A stretch of 64,000 bases of DNA from Pseudomonadota bacterium. Lineage in GTDB: Bacteria; Bdellovibrionota; UBA1018. The stretch spans positions 31,605 to 95,604 of the forward strand of contig JAIXQO010000008.1 of assembly GCA_027485695.1 (NCBI GenBank), read 5' to 3'. Below are positions 40,445 through 48,082 of this stretch, piece after piece. A program made the position numbers and the translations under genes. The notes below the pieces were generated by a model. It saw nothing but the letters and a program-made list of their open reading frames with translations, was not told where the DNA came from and did not search any database. The first letter of the stretch is position 1, and each line of letters begins with the position of its first letter.

Positions 40445-42841
40445 TTACGCGGCCAACTTCACCTTGGCCAACTCGGCGAACGTAGGGCCTGCTTCAATGT
40501 CGGCAAGGAACTGCACCTTGTGATCCCACCCGAACTCAGCATGCAGCGGCAACGTGCTCATAACCTCGACAATCTTCGACAACCACATGTCGCGGTTGTG
40601 CTCCGGGCAGTACCCGTAGATGCTGTCGTGCGTAGCGCCTGCCACCCAAATCTGATCCTCGCCACCCCAATTCTGCTCGATGATCGCGGCGCTGAGCAGG
40701 TTCATGTCGGACAGGCACCCCTGCACCGGAGAGTTCACGGCTTGGCGCTCGGCCTTGGACCGTATCTCCGAATACTTGCTCTTGATCAGCGGCAAGTGCC
40801 GAATACGCCCAAGCGGCGACGCGACCCAGCCATGCTTGCGGGCATGATCTTTGTACGCTTGGTGCCACGGGCGAAGCTGGGCATACAACTCGAAGAACGC
40901 CTCCCGGGTGTCGGTCGCCTCAGCCAACGTCAGCACCAGCTTGCCCCCGGTCGAAACGCGGGCGTACTCTTGGAACCCTTCGTTGCCCATACCGTACAGC
41001 AACCCGAAGTTGGCTGACTTGGCGATCTGACGGTAGCGGTCGTAGAACTCTTTCTGTTCGGACCCATCGGGGAACTTGCCCAGCAACATGAACTCGTCGA
41101 GGTCCATGCCCGCCAGCTTGGCCCCGGTCATGACGTGCAAGTCCAACCCCTCGCTATACGCATGGAGCATATTCGGCTCGTCGGCCAGATCGGCAGCGAT
41201 GCGCAGTTCACCCTGACTGAAGTCGGCCTGCCAGAACACCATGCCCGGTGGCGCGGGGAAGCACTTACGGATGCGCTTGGCCCACTTCGTGTGCTTCGGG
41301 ATCGTCTGCACTGCGGGGTCCACCGCCGACAAGCGCCCGGTGTTCGTGCCACCGTCTTGCTCGGCCCCGAACACGCTGCCCGCGAAGAACATGTACGTCG
41401 GGTGGAACCGCCCGTCTGGCCGCAGGTGCTCTAAGAAGCCGTGCACATACGTGCTCAGGGTTTTCGTGACGCTGTTCCACTCGCGGTACGCCTGAATGAA
41501 CGGGCCAGCCACCGGGTGATCGGCGAACATCAGCAGGTGGGCTTTGTCAGTCTTCGGCTCCCCGGACTTGGGGGTCAGCATCTTCGGCTTGAGGTTCAAC
41601 CCTGCGGGCGTGAACAAGAAATCGGCCAGCAGCTGCTTGCGCTGCAAGGACACGCCTTTGTCCTCGTGCTTGAGTTTCAGCCGCGCCGGGATCATCGACA
41701 GCGCTTGATGCTCAAGCTTCTGCTGTTCGACCAGCAGGTCGGCCTCCAGCTTCTTGAACTCACCAATGTCAGCGACAAGCCCCCGGTACTCGACGTTCTC
41801 GAATGCCCGCGCAGCAGGGTGCAGCACCTTCACGTAGAACTGCTTCAGGCACGGCGGTTCTTCGCTGAGTTCAGCGAACTGTGCTTTGGCGGTTCGCAGG
41901 CAAGCGTCCGTGTCGCCCCCGGCGTACGTGAGGAACCCGGCGGGGTCCTTCTTGATCGCCTCGTCCATTTTCGACTTGTCGATCTTGGCGTTGAACTCGT
42001 CGTCGTAACCCCCAAGCGGCGTGTAGATTTTCGCGTGCAGGTTGAGCGAATTGCTGCGGTTCTCGTTCAGCAGCGAGCCGACCAGCAGCGTGTCGAACTT
42101 GAAGTTCGAGCACGTGATCCCGAACTTCACGCGCATCCAGATCAGGTCGAACTTCAGGTTCGCCCCGACAGTCACGACCTTGGGCGTGTTCAGCAACCAC
42201 TTCAGCTGGGAGATAATGATCCCGAGTTCGTCAGCGGGGCGGTCTAGCGTTTTGACGACAAACGCGTACCCGGCCTCGGGGGTCAGCTGCACCGTGACGA
42301 TCTGCTTGCTAGGTATCCACGGGATCAGCCCCATCGTTTCCAGATCGACTGCGACCTGCACGGGCTTGCCGGTTTCCGCGTACTTCTCGTTCACATAGTC
42401 GATGACACCCGAAAAGTCGTCGAGATACCCGTATTTGCCGATCTTGGGTTGCAGGTCGTGCGTCGTGTAATAGCGGTGGGCCAGCGTCACGTCCCACTCA
42501 ATGAGGGGCTGATTTTTCGCATCGGCGTAGACGCTGTTCGGGCAGTACGACACCATCCAGTACCCGAACTGCGTGATGCCGTGCTCGTCTTTGGACCCGC
42601 GCTTGAACAGCTTACCACGGAGCGAGCCTACTGCGCGACCTTTCGGGCAGGCACCTATTTTCTGGAGCGCAGCGAGCGCCTCGGCCCCCATTGCCAACAC
42701 CACCTCGTTGGGCTGCGGCAACAGCGTGTGCCCTTCGGTGTACTTGACGATCCGGTACTCGCACGAGGGGAGGCGCTTCAGGGTGCGGTGGATCACTTGT
42801 GTGATCGCGTCGTCTTCGGCCTTCGTCCAGAATGTCAACAC
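40445..42841 (-). CDS. DNA polymerase I family (A), with 3'-5' exonuclease
   Basis: A 798-residue polymerase, GTG start. The DnaQ-type exonuclease has VAVDLETMG (D166, E168), TVGANLKFDLIWM and YAGGDTDACL, so proofreading should be intact. Polymerase motifs are DFSQGELRIAA (A), RQIAKSANFGLLYGMG (B) and THDSIYGY (C). The residue at the E. coli F762 position is Phe. The first 130 residues (VVLAMGAEALAALQ, then GSLRGKLF and WMVSYCPNSVYADAKNQPLI) resemble the C-terminal half of family 4 uracil-DNA glycosylases, as seen fused in some phage polymerases, but without the catalytic motif. It lies far from the other replication genes, among structural and accessory genes. Confidence 0.9.
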   Translation of the reverse strand: MLTFWTKAEDDAITQVIHRTLKRLPSCEYRIVKYTEGHTLLPQPNEVVLAMGAEALAALQKIGACPKGRAVGSLRGKLFKRGSKDEHGITQFGYWMVSYCPNSVYADAKNQPLIEWDVTLAHRYYTTHDLQPKIGKYGYLDDFSGVIDYVNEKYAETGKPVQVAVDLETMGLIPWIPSKQIVTVQLTPEAGYAFVVKTLDRPADELGIIISQLKWLLNTPKVVTVGANLKFDLIWMRVKFGITCSNFKFDTLLVGSLLNENRSNSLNLHAKIYTPLGGYDDEFNAKIDKSKMDEAIKKDPAGFLTYAGGDTDACLRTAKAQFAELSEEPPCLKQFYVKVLHPAARAFENVEYRGLVADIGEFKKLEADLLVEQQKLEHQALSMIPARLKLKHEDKGVSLQRKQLLADFLFTPAGLNLKPKMLTPKSGEPKTDKAHLLMFADHPVAGPFIQAYREWNSVTKTLSTYVHGFLEHLRPDGRFHPTYMFFAGSVFGAEQDGGTNTGRLSAVDPAVQTIPKHTKWAKRIRKCFPAPPGMVFWQADFSQGELRIAADLADEPNMLHAYSEGLDLHVMTGAKLAGMDLDEFMLLGKFPDGSEQKEFYDRYRQIAKSANFGLLYGMGNEGFQEYARVSTGGKLVLTLAEATDTREAFFELYAQLRPWHQAYKDHARKHGWVASPLGRIRHLPLIKSKYSEIRSKAERQAVNSPVQGCLSDMNLLSAAIIEQNWGGEDQIWVAGATHDSIYGYCPEHNRDMWLSKIVEVMSTLPLHAEFGWDHKVQFLADIEAGPTFAELAKVKLAA

Positions 42842-42911
42842 GATAATTCGCCCCCGCTTGATCCGCCATGTCCGTCAGTAAAGCAAACCCCCCAGCGTGG
42901 GTTCGCAGCGA

Positions 42912-43310
42912 TTAACCTAGATACGCGATAGCCCGTGCGAGCCTGTCCGGGTCATCGGCAAATAGGCCGAGGCCAAGATTGCATCGCCGACACAGAAGCC
43001 CGCGTACGGCTCCCGTCGTATGACAGTGGTCCACATGCAAGTGGTCTTCAGGGATCGTGGAGCAGATAGCGCAACCGCCGCCCTGTGCGGTAACCATGGC
43101 ATCGTACGTCTCTTTCGTTAGACCGTACTGCCGAAGTATGTTCGGGCGGTGATCCCTGCTGCGTTGCCACGCAGCCCACTTTTCGGGGTGGCGCTGCCTA
43201 TGTCGCTCCTTTTCAGCCGCTTTGCATTTAACACAGCGCTTTCGATATTCGTACCGGAGCGTTCCGCCGCACTTAGGGCACGGGTGCCCTTCAAAGGTTT
43301 TGCCCGCCAT
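42912..43310 (-). CDS. Recombination endonuclease VII-like nuclease
   Basis: A 132-residue protein. The N-terminus has a zinc ribbon CPKCGG ... KRCVKCKAAEK. The C-terminal half has the endonuclease VII core: GGGCAICSTIPEDHLHVDHC, HTTGAVRGLLCRRCNLGLG. T4 gp49 of this family resolves Holliday junctions and debranches DNA before packaging. Here it precedes DNA polymerase. A predicted promoter ends only 7 bases before its ATG, so the mRNA may be leaderless. The 70-bp gap to the polymerase holds an imperfect GC hairpin. It could also be a homing nuclease; the extra N-terminal ribbon is seen in both. Confidence 0.8.
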   Translation of the reverse strand: MAGKTFEGHPCPKCGGTLRYEYRKRCVKCKAAEKERHRQRHPEKWAAWQRSRDHRPNILRQYGLTKETYDAMVTAQGGGCAICSTIPEDHLHVDHCHTTGAVRGLLCRRCNLGLGLFADDPDRLARAIAYLG

Positions 43311-43316
43311 GCCGCT

Positions 43317-43344
43317 ACTGTAGATGAACCCCCCAGCATGTCAA
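43317..43344 (-). promoter_or_regulatory. Promoter for endonuclease VII, overlapping a hairpin
   Basis: Minus strand TTGACA (43344-43339), 16-nt spacer, TACAGT (43322-43317). The start would fall at about 43310, the A of the ATG, giving a leaderless transcript. The -35 lies in the loop of the 43329-43355 hairpin. Confidence 0.6.
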
Positions 43345-43355
43345 GTGCTGGGGGG
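43329..43355 (-). terminator. Hairpin after the 43369-43866 gene
   Basis: A perfect 10-bp stem (43329-43338 with 43346-43355, CCCCCCAGCA/TGCTGGGGGG) and a 7-nt loop, 13 bases after a stop codon. On the minus strand only TTCATCT follows, so termination may be partial. The stem also covers part of the promoter spacer. Confidence 0.65.
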
Positions 43356-43368
43356 TCAGTAGGGAGGC

Positions 43369-43866
43369 TTAGGGTGCGGCGTTCGCCGCAGGAGGGGATG
43401 CGATGATGGCCGAGCCATCCTTCCAGTCGCGGTCATACGCGCCCCGGTGCACCGCCAGCGCAAGACCCTTCTCGAAGGTCTTGATCAGCTGGCCGATCTT
43501 CTGGCTGGGGCGGGTCTCGCAGTACCCCTCCAGCTGAAGCTTGGTCACGCCGGTCTTCGACACGTCGTACAGCCCGACGTGGATCATGCTGTTCACCTTG
43601 TCGTTCACAGCGATGACCATCAGGTTGCCGGTGCCGCGCAGGACCAGCATCTGGGCGATGGAACCCTTGTCGCCCCACGACACGCGGCTGCTGGCCACTT
43701 CGAGTTCGAGCGGGAACGACACGCCGAGCGTGGTGGCGTTGATCGTCTCGGCAACCTTGCCATCGATCTGGTCGCCGTTGCTGACGGTCAGTTCGATTTG
43801 GAGCGCGTCGGCCATGGCGAACAGGTCGGCCACGTCGAGCGTACGTTGTTGTGCGGTGCTGGCCAT
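43369..43866 (-). CDS. Hypothetical protein
   Basis: A 165-residue protein from ATG 43866, overlapping the upstream stop by one base. After a helical start (TLDVADLFAMADALQIELTV) it is beta-rich (TTLGVSFPLELEVASSRVSW, MLVLRGTGNLMVIAVNDKVN, MIHVGLYDVSKTGVTKLQLE), then a helix (IGQLIKTFEKGLALAVHRGA). It is last in a three-gene operon (44866 to 43369) that ends at a hairpin. The three genes probably work together, but none has a recognised family. No metal or nucleotide motif is visible. Confidence 0.65.
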   Translation of the reverse strand: MASTAQQRTLDVADLFAMADALQIELTVSNGDQIDGKVAETINATTLGVSFPLELEVASSRVSWGDKGSIAQMLVLRGTGNLMVIAVNDKVNSMIHVGLYDVSKTGVTKLQLEGYCETRPSQKIGQLIKTFEKGLALAVHRGAYDRDWKDGSAIIASPPAANAAP

Positions 43867-44132
43867 CAGTTGATCCTCTGCCAAATAAGCTTGTCGTCGG
43901 GGGTGATCTTGGCCGCGACCTGCCCGAGCACGATGCCGAGCAGCAAGACGTTGAACTGGTACACGCCCTTGTCCTTGTCGCAGCGCGTCATGTGGAACGT
44001 CAGGCGTTCGGTCGGGGCGATCCCGTTGAACACCGGCACGGTCTCGACGCGCACGCCTTGGTGGAGCGATTGCAGCAGGTTGATCGTTTCAGGCACCTGC
44101 ATCGCAGGAGCCGAGGCGGGGGGCGTGGTCAT
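43866..44132 (-). CDS. Hypothetical protein
   Basis: An 88-residue protein coupled on both sides by one-base overlaps. The N-terminus is Pro/Ala-rich (TTPPASAPAMQVPETINLLQ). The rest looks like a small beta domain (RLTFHMTRCDKDKGVYQFNV, LLLGIVLGQVAAKITPDDKL). Middle gene of the 44866-43369 operon. No family is recognised. Confidence 0.65.
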   Translation of the reverse strand: MTTPPASAPAMQVPETINLLQSLHQGVRVETVPVFNGIAPTERLTFHMTRCDKDKGVYQFNVLLLGIVLGQVAAKITPDDKLIWQRIN

Positions 44133-44866
44133 CAGATATTCTCCAGCGGCTTGAGGGACGGCACACCGTGCTTGATGTGTTCATACAGGATGCCGAGGAC
44201 GGACCCGACGACCTTCTGGGCGTCGAACGCGTTGGCGATTTCGACGTGCATCGACGCATAGTCGTCGGTGAACGAACCGCCGAAAGTCGCGCCGAAGAAG
44301 CCGGACGCCGACAGCACCGGGGCGAGTGCCGAGAACGCTTTGCCCTCGATACGGATCGAAAGCGTGTTCGCCTTGAGCCGTGCGGCGACCTTGATCGTGT
44401 CGGACAGGCCGACAACGTAGTACCGCGAACCGGCAGACGTGCTTTTGACCGGCTGGTACAGCATGTCGGCTTTGATCAGCGGCACCTGCGTACCGGTCTT
44501 CATGTCCTCGACAGGATAGGTCGCGACAGCTGCCGCCACCGGCACGGTCTTGCCCGGCTTTTTGCTGGCCGACTTGGAGGCCCCCGCGACAGGCTTACCG
44601 GCCATCTGAAGCGCTTGCGTGTACGCTGCTTCGGCGTTGCCCTTGGCGGCAGCGTGCATCAGGCTGTTGGGGTCATACCCGTTCTGCCCGATTTCGGCGA
44701 CCTTGGCGGGTGCGACCGCCCATGAAGCGAACACTTCGTGCTCCTTCACGAACTTGACGCCACCGGAGTACGGCACAAGGGCAATGCCCGCCGCGTCGAG
44801 AGGCTTGGTATCGAGGCCCAGCTTTTGCAGAGCAAGCTGGGCATTCACATTCACTGTCAGTGCCAC
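44132..44866 (-). CDS. Hypothetical protein, first of a three-gene operon
   Basis: A 244-residue protein, GTG start with AAGGAGGGATAC upstream. Parts seen: NVNAQLALQKLGLDTKPLDA, a region with HEVFASWAVAPAKVAEIGQN, a Lys/Ala/Ser-rich linker (GASKSASKKPGKTVPVAAA), and a C-terminal globular part (RYYVVGLSDTIKVAARLKAN, LGILYEHIKHGVPSLKPLEN). It has its own promoter at 44898-44925. The linker suggests two domains. No family is recognised; strong expression signals argue for an early host-interaction or nucleic-acid role, but that is a guess. Confidence 0.65.
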   Translation of the reverse strand: MALTVNVNAQLALQKLGLDTKPLDAAGIALVPYSGGVKFVKEHEVFASWAVAPAKVAEIGQNGYDPNSLMHAAAKGNAEAAYTQALQMAGKPVAGASKSASKKPGKTVPVAAAVATYPVEDMKTGTQVPLIKADMLYQPVKSTSAGSRYYVVGLSDTIKVAARLKANTLSIRIEGKAFSALAPVLSASGFFGATFGGSFTDDYASMHVEIANAFDAQKVVGSVLGILYEHIKHGVPSLKPLENI

Positions 44867-44897
44867 GTATCCCTCCTTGGATTAGTAGTGCAAAATC

Positions 44898-44925
44898 ACA
44901 CTACCAGAATGAGCCTTGAGCACAA
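44898..44925 (-). promoter_or_regulatory. Promoter for the 44866-43369 operon
   Basis: Minus strand TTGTGC (44925-44920), 16-nt spacer, TAGTGT (44903-44898), start near 44891. A 6-bp inverted repeat (44885-44890 with 44899-44904) covers the -10. One TGCA half-site lies beside it. Confidence 0.6.
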
Positions 44926-44936
44926 GGATAATCCGC

Positions 44937-45659
44937 TCAAGCGCCCCAGATGCTGGCGGGCCGATTGGTCGGCTTGCCGGTGGATTTCGGGTTTCCGGCA
45001 ACGGCGCTGGGGCCGGTCCAGAAGCCGGGCTGCACGGGCTTGACCTGCCCGAGCGACTGCGTGGACTGCTTGAACCCGCCGCCGCCCTTCGTGGCAACCG
45101 CTTCGTTCTGGCCGTAGTGCTGCATCAGCCATTTGACCTGCTGAACGCTTTCGACGGTCTTGTGGCAGTAGTTGGCACGGACGTGCTTGATCGCGTCCTT
45201 GTCGCCGGTCAGCTTGTACCGGAGGGCCGCAAAGAACAGCCCCGTGCGACCATGCCCGCCGATGCAGCCCGCGTGGACCTTCTTGCCTTCCTTCAGCTGG
45301 GCGGCGGTCCAGTCGAGCATCTTGTCGAACTCGTCGCGGTCTTCAGGCACCGACATGTCGGTGATTTTGAACCACACCTCGACCGGCCCGTCGTTCCACG
45401 GGAACTGTGCCTTCGTGCGACGCATGCCATGGTCGAAGCCGATGTACACGTCGGCGTCTTCGACTGCCGGGAAGTTGCCCGAGCCGCCGTAGATCGTCAG
45501 CCCGGGGGCGATTTCATACGGCGGGTGGTCATGGTAGCAGCGCTTGGCGAACGCGGCGCTGGCCACGTTACCGGACGGTGCGGTGTAGGGCAGCGGCTGC
45601 TGCGGGGGGGAGTGGCTCACGGACGTTCCTTTCTGGTGGTGGCGATACTTCTTACCCAT
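44937..45659 (-). CDS. Dual-specificity/tyrosine phosphatase-like protein, copy 1
   Basis: A 240-residue protein from ATG 45659, 2 bases after the upstream stop; the longer open frame runs through the neighbouring gene. The phosphatase loop is VHAGCIGGHGRTG, with Cys132-x5-Arg138. Asp101 in ITDMSVPED fits the general acid loop. The residue before the catalytic Cys is Gly, where cellular PTPs have His. The first 45 residues are basic and disordered; the last 50 are Gly/Ser/Pro-rich (FKQSTQSLGQVKPVQ). It shares the loop type with the copy at 46918-47427. The substrate could be phosphoprotein, RNA or a small phosphate ester. Confidence 0.75.
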   Translation of the reverse strand: MGKKYRHHQKGTSVSHSPPQQPLPYTAPSGNVASAAFAKRCYHDHPPYEIAPGLTIYGGSGNFPAVEDADVYIGFDHGMRRTKAQFPWNDGPVEVWFKITDMSVPEDRDEFDKMLDWTAAQLKEGKKVHAGCIGGHGRTGLFFAALRYKLTGDKDAIKHVRANYCHKTVESVQQVKWLMQHYGQNEAVATKGGGGFKQSTQSLGQVKPVQPGFWTGPSAVAGNPKSTGKPTNRPASIWGA

Positions 45660-45661
45660 GG

Positions 45662-46834
45662 TTATGCAGGCTCCTTCTTGGCGGGCCGGACGCTCTTCTT
45701 CTTGAACGTCATGCCTGCATGCTTGGCGAGGGCGTAGATTTCGTTCGTCGAGCCGCCCTTGCTGCTGCTGATCGACGCGTCGGCGGTGAGCGACCCGGAC
45801 GGGATATGACCGGGGGACGGGTAGCCACCCCCCATCTTGGGCTTGTGCGACGGAGACTTGACCGTGCCATCGACCTTGATCGTCCCGGCGGCAGCGCCAC
45901 CGCCCTTGTACTGGCTGTACTTGTGGTTCGAGCCGAGCGCTTCGACCGCATGCCAATCGACCTTGGCATCCGGGTGGAACGCCTCGGCGTCGGGAAACAG
46001 TTCGTGCACTTGCTTGCAGAACTCCCGCATGTCGGTCTTGACGTAATCGGCGGTCTTCGTGCCGGACTGCTTGCTGATCACGATCTGCGGGATTTGTCCC
46101 GAGCGTTGCACGTCGAGGATTTCGACCAGCGCCCCGCTATACATGTCGTACAGCATGCCCTTGTTAAAGATCGGCCCGTTGTTGTGGCACAGCGTCCACA
46201 CCGTATCGAGCATCATTTCAGCGCTGTACTCGCCGGTCACGTAGGCGCACAGGCAATCGGAAACCTTGCCCCATGCCTTGCCGCCGTAGCCGCCGTTGTA
46301 CGCCCCCGGCTGGTAGAAGCTGTAACGAACCACTTCGGTGACCTGCGCCAACGTGGCAGCACTGGCATGCGTGTCGAAGACGTTCGTCACTGCCGAAATG
46401 CTGTTCTGGTCGGGGTAGCCGTGGATGAAGGCGTTGGTCGCCGCCGCGCCCCAGCTGGCTTGCATGTGCGGCTGGTAGTCCGACTTGCTTTTGCAGTGGC
46501 GGCTTTCGCGGCAGGTGATCAGCAGCAGGTAGTAGAACGCCCGCGCGGCGATCACCGAGCACTTGGCGTTGTACAGTTCGAGCAGTTTGAGCACCGGGTC
46601 GGGGAGCGGTTCATCCGGGTCGAACCGGAACTCCACTTCCTTGACCGCGTGGTTCGCCATGTAGAACCACAGCGCCTCGACTTCGGGCTTGGCACTGGTG
46701 CCGTACGTCGAAGCGAATTGCTTCATCGGCAGGATCGACCCGGTGACGGGCAGATTGGCGAGCGACCGGTGGAGGGCCAGCGGTCGTCCCTTGCGCTGGT
46801 ATGCCAGCGTGTTTTTCGGAGCAGTCAGTGACAC
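45662..46834 (-). CDS. Hypothetical protein between two phosphatase genes
   Basis: A 390-residue protein, GTG start behind AAGGAGGGACGG. Residues 1-230 look like an all-helical domain (YMANHAVKEVEFRFDPDEPL, LLELYNAKCSVIAARAFYYL, SAAVTNVFDTHAS-like stretch, SFYQPGAYNGGYGGKAWGKV). A middle part has LVEILDVQRSGQIPQIVISK. The C-terminal 100 residues are Gly/Ser/Lys/Pro-rich and basic (TVKSPSHKPKMGGGYPSPGH). A dedicated promoter with a perfect 11-bp palindrome precedes it. No family is recognised. It is cotranscribed with phosphatase 1, so a functional link is plausible. Confidence 0.65.
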   Translation of the reverse strand: MSLTAPKNTLAYQRKGRPLALHRSLANLPVTGSILPMKQFASTYGTSAKPEVEALWFYMANHAVKEVEFRFDPDEPLPDPVLKLLELYNAKCSVIAARAFYYLLLITCRESRHCKSKSDYQPHMQASWGAAATNAFIHGYPDQNSISAVTNVFDTHASAATLAQVTEVVRYSFYQPGAYNGGYGGKAWGKVSDCLCAYVTGEYSAEMMLDTVWTLCHNNGPIFNKGMLYDMYSGALVEILDVQRSGQIPQIVISKQSGTKTADYVKTDMREFCKQVHELFPDAEAFHPDAKVDWHAVEALGSNHKYSQYKGGGAAAGTIKVDGTVKSPSHKPKMGGGYPSPGHIPSGSLTADASISSSKGGSTNEIYALAKHAGMTFKKKSVRPAKKEPA

Positions 46835-46874
46835 GTTCTACCGTCCCTCCTTGGACTGATGTGGCGGGGTGGGA

Positions 46875-46915
46875 CCCCACTATTCAGCTATGCCAGAATA
46901 GTGGGGTGGGTGCAA
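46875..46915 (-). promoter_or_regulatory. Promoter with 11-bp perfect palindrome over the -10
   Basis: Minus strand TTGCAC (46915-46910), 17-nt spacer, CATAGC (46892-46887), start near 46880. A perfect 11-bp inverted repeat (46875-46885 with 46896-46906, CCCCACTATTC/GAATAGTGGGG) has the -10 in its centre. It could be an operator or, read as RNA from upstream, a terminator for phosphatase 2. Confidence 0.6.
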
Positions 46916-46917
46916 TG

Positions 46918-47427
46918 TCAGATCAGCTTGAGGGCGCGAAAAACCGCCAATTTCCGGGCTTTTCGGCGCAGTTTGGACACGTCGAAGCTGGCGAGCAGCT
47001 TCCGCTGATCGGCGGTCTCGACCGCGTAGGACAGGTACACGTCGCGCACCGTGTCCACCGGGTTCTCGTCGGGGAAGAACACCTTCAGCACCGCCGCGAG
47101 GAACGTGCCGGTGCGACCGATGCCCCCGGCGCAGCCTGCGTAGATCGGCGACCCCCGGAAGGCAGCGTCGAGCGCAGCATCCACGGCCTTGTACAGGTCG
47201 GCGGGATCGAACGCGCGGAAGTCCTCGCAGGGGATCGCCGCGTGGTACACACCCGTCTGCTCGGTAGCGCACTTGACGAGGAACGCGTCAGGGTGCTGCG
47301 CCGACAGCTTGAACGGCCCGCCGAAAAACTGGAGCCGCTGGCCGAGATAGGTCACTTCGAACGCGCCGTTTGCGTCGGTCTTGGAAAACGGGATCGAGCG
47401 CACTTTGGTCTTGAACATACTGAACAT
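46918..47427 (-). CDS. Dual-specificity/tyrosine phosphatase-like protein, copy 2
   Basis: A 169-residue protein from ATG 47427, coupled to the upstream stop (TGATG) with AAGGAGGGC upstream. The loop is IYAGCAGGIGRTG, Cys99-x5-Arg105. As in copy 1 the residue before Cys is Gly instead of His. Upstream, FGGPFKLSAQHPDAFLV and EDFRAFDPADLYKAVDAALD match a small phosphatase core. The C-terminus is basic (KLRRKARKLAVFRALKLI). It lacks the long tails of copy 1. Two paralogous phosphatases 1.3 kb apart suggest duplication and division of labour. The target is unknown. Confidence 0.75.
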   Translation of the reverse strand: MFSMFKTKVRSIPFSKTDANGAFEVTYLGQRLQFFGGPFKLSAQHPDAFLVKCATEQTGVYHAAIPCEDFRAFDPADLYKAVDAALDAAFRGSPIYAGCAGGIGRTGTFLAAVLKVFFPDENPVDTVRDVYLSYAVETADQRKLLASFDVSKLRRKARKLAVFRALKLI

Positions 47428-47804
47428 CACTGCCCTCCTTGGCATGGGTCACTCTTGATAGCTTCGTACTCGGCGTCCGTGACCGTGAGAACGCCAGTAC
47501 TACGGCACACCAAACAGATGCCACCGTCATTGAAACAGACCGGACACTCGCGCTCATAGAGCATGTCCGGGTCAGCGGGTACGGCGCTGCAAGCAATTGC
47601 AGAGCCATCGTCTTCCAACTTCGTGATGCCTTCGATCACGTTGTCGTCGGGGTCAACGTCGAACAGGAACTGCTCGAACCGCCAGTTGCCCTGATCGTGC
47701 GTGAACGGGGCCGCGTGGTCGAGCATGTACAGCGCCTGCTGGTCGCTAAGACCCCAACAGGCACAATCACGCAGCGCTTGATCAGTGAACGTGTACGCGG
47801 TCAT
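47427..47804 (-). CDS. Small zinc-ribbon protein
   Basis: A 125-residue protein, ATG with AGGGAG upstream, overlapping the CsrA-like gene by 4 bases. The N-terminal 75 residues are helical and acidic (FTDQALRDCACWGLSDQQAL, FLFDVDPDDNVIEGITKLED). Four cysteines follow in RECPVCFNDGGICLVCRSTG, a CxxC-x6-CxxC zinc ribbon similar to DnaJ-type repeats. It carries a TGCAA palindrome (47588-47601). It lies between CsrA-like and phosphatase genes in one operon. An RNA- or protein-binding adaptor role is possible, not shown. Confidence 0.65.
   Translation of the reverse strand: MTAYTFTDQALRDCACWGLSDQQALYMLDHAAPFTHDQGNWRFEQFLFDVDPDDNVIEGITKLEDDGSAIACSAVPADPDMLYERECPVCFNDGGICLVCRSTGVLTVTDAEYEAIKSDPCQGGQ
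47588..47601. repeat. TGCAA-N4-TTGCA palindrome (inside CDS)
   Basis: Exact copy (centre GCAA) inside the zinc-ribbon gene, about 160 bp upstream of phosphatase 2. Confidence 0.5.
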
Positions 47805-48073
47805 CGCTGCTCCCTGTAAAGGTCTCCCCGCAAGATCGGAACCGACCGGGGGGCGTTGAACACCACCCGGGCTTTGCCCACCAACACACGGTGCCCGTCA
47901 GACACCTTGACGGTGGGCGTGATATCGACGGACTTCTTCGCGTCCACGTTGTACACGTGCCCATCGGGGCCGCGCAGCGTGAAGCCCTCGGTGAGGAACA
48001 CTTCCTCGATCTGGAAGCGTTGGTCGCCGACGTAGAAATCTTCGCCAGCAGCCATGGTGAGGGTCAACGGCAT
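47801..48073 (-). CDS. CsrA-like RNA-binding protein
   Basis: A 90-residue protein, ATG with AGGAGGACG upstream. The ends match CsrA: N-terminal LTLTMAAGEDFYVGDQRFQI corresponds to the first two strands with the conserved Gly-Glu and Gly-Asp, and C-terminal KARVVFNAPRSVPILRGDLY corresponds to the RxGxxAPxxVxVxRxEIY signature, keeping the RNA-contacting Arg. Between them about 25 extra residues are inserted compared with 60-70-aa cellular CsrA. The basic residues of strand 1 are replaced by MAA. It may act as a translational regulator of phage or host GGA-containing mRNAs, or as a titrating decoy. Confidence 0.6.
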   Translation of the reverse strand: MPLTLTMAAGEDFYVGDQRFQIEEVFLTEGFTLRGPDGHVYNVDAKKSVDITPTVKVSDGHRVLVGKARVVFNAPRSVPILRGDLYREQR

Positions 48074-48082
48074 TTCGTCCTC

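Noticed and set aside
42886..42909. Terminator between endonuclease VII and DNA polymerase
   Set aside because: The stem is imperfect and short (about 5 bp of AACCC/GGGTT plus flanks); kept as a mention only.
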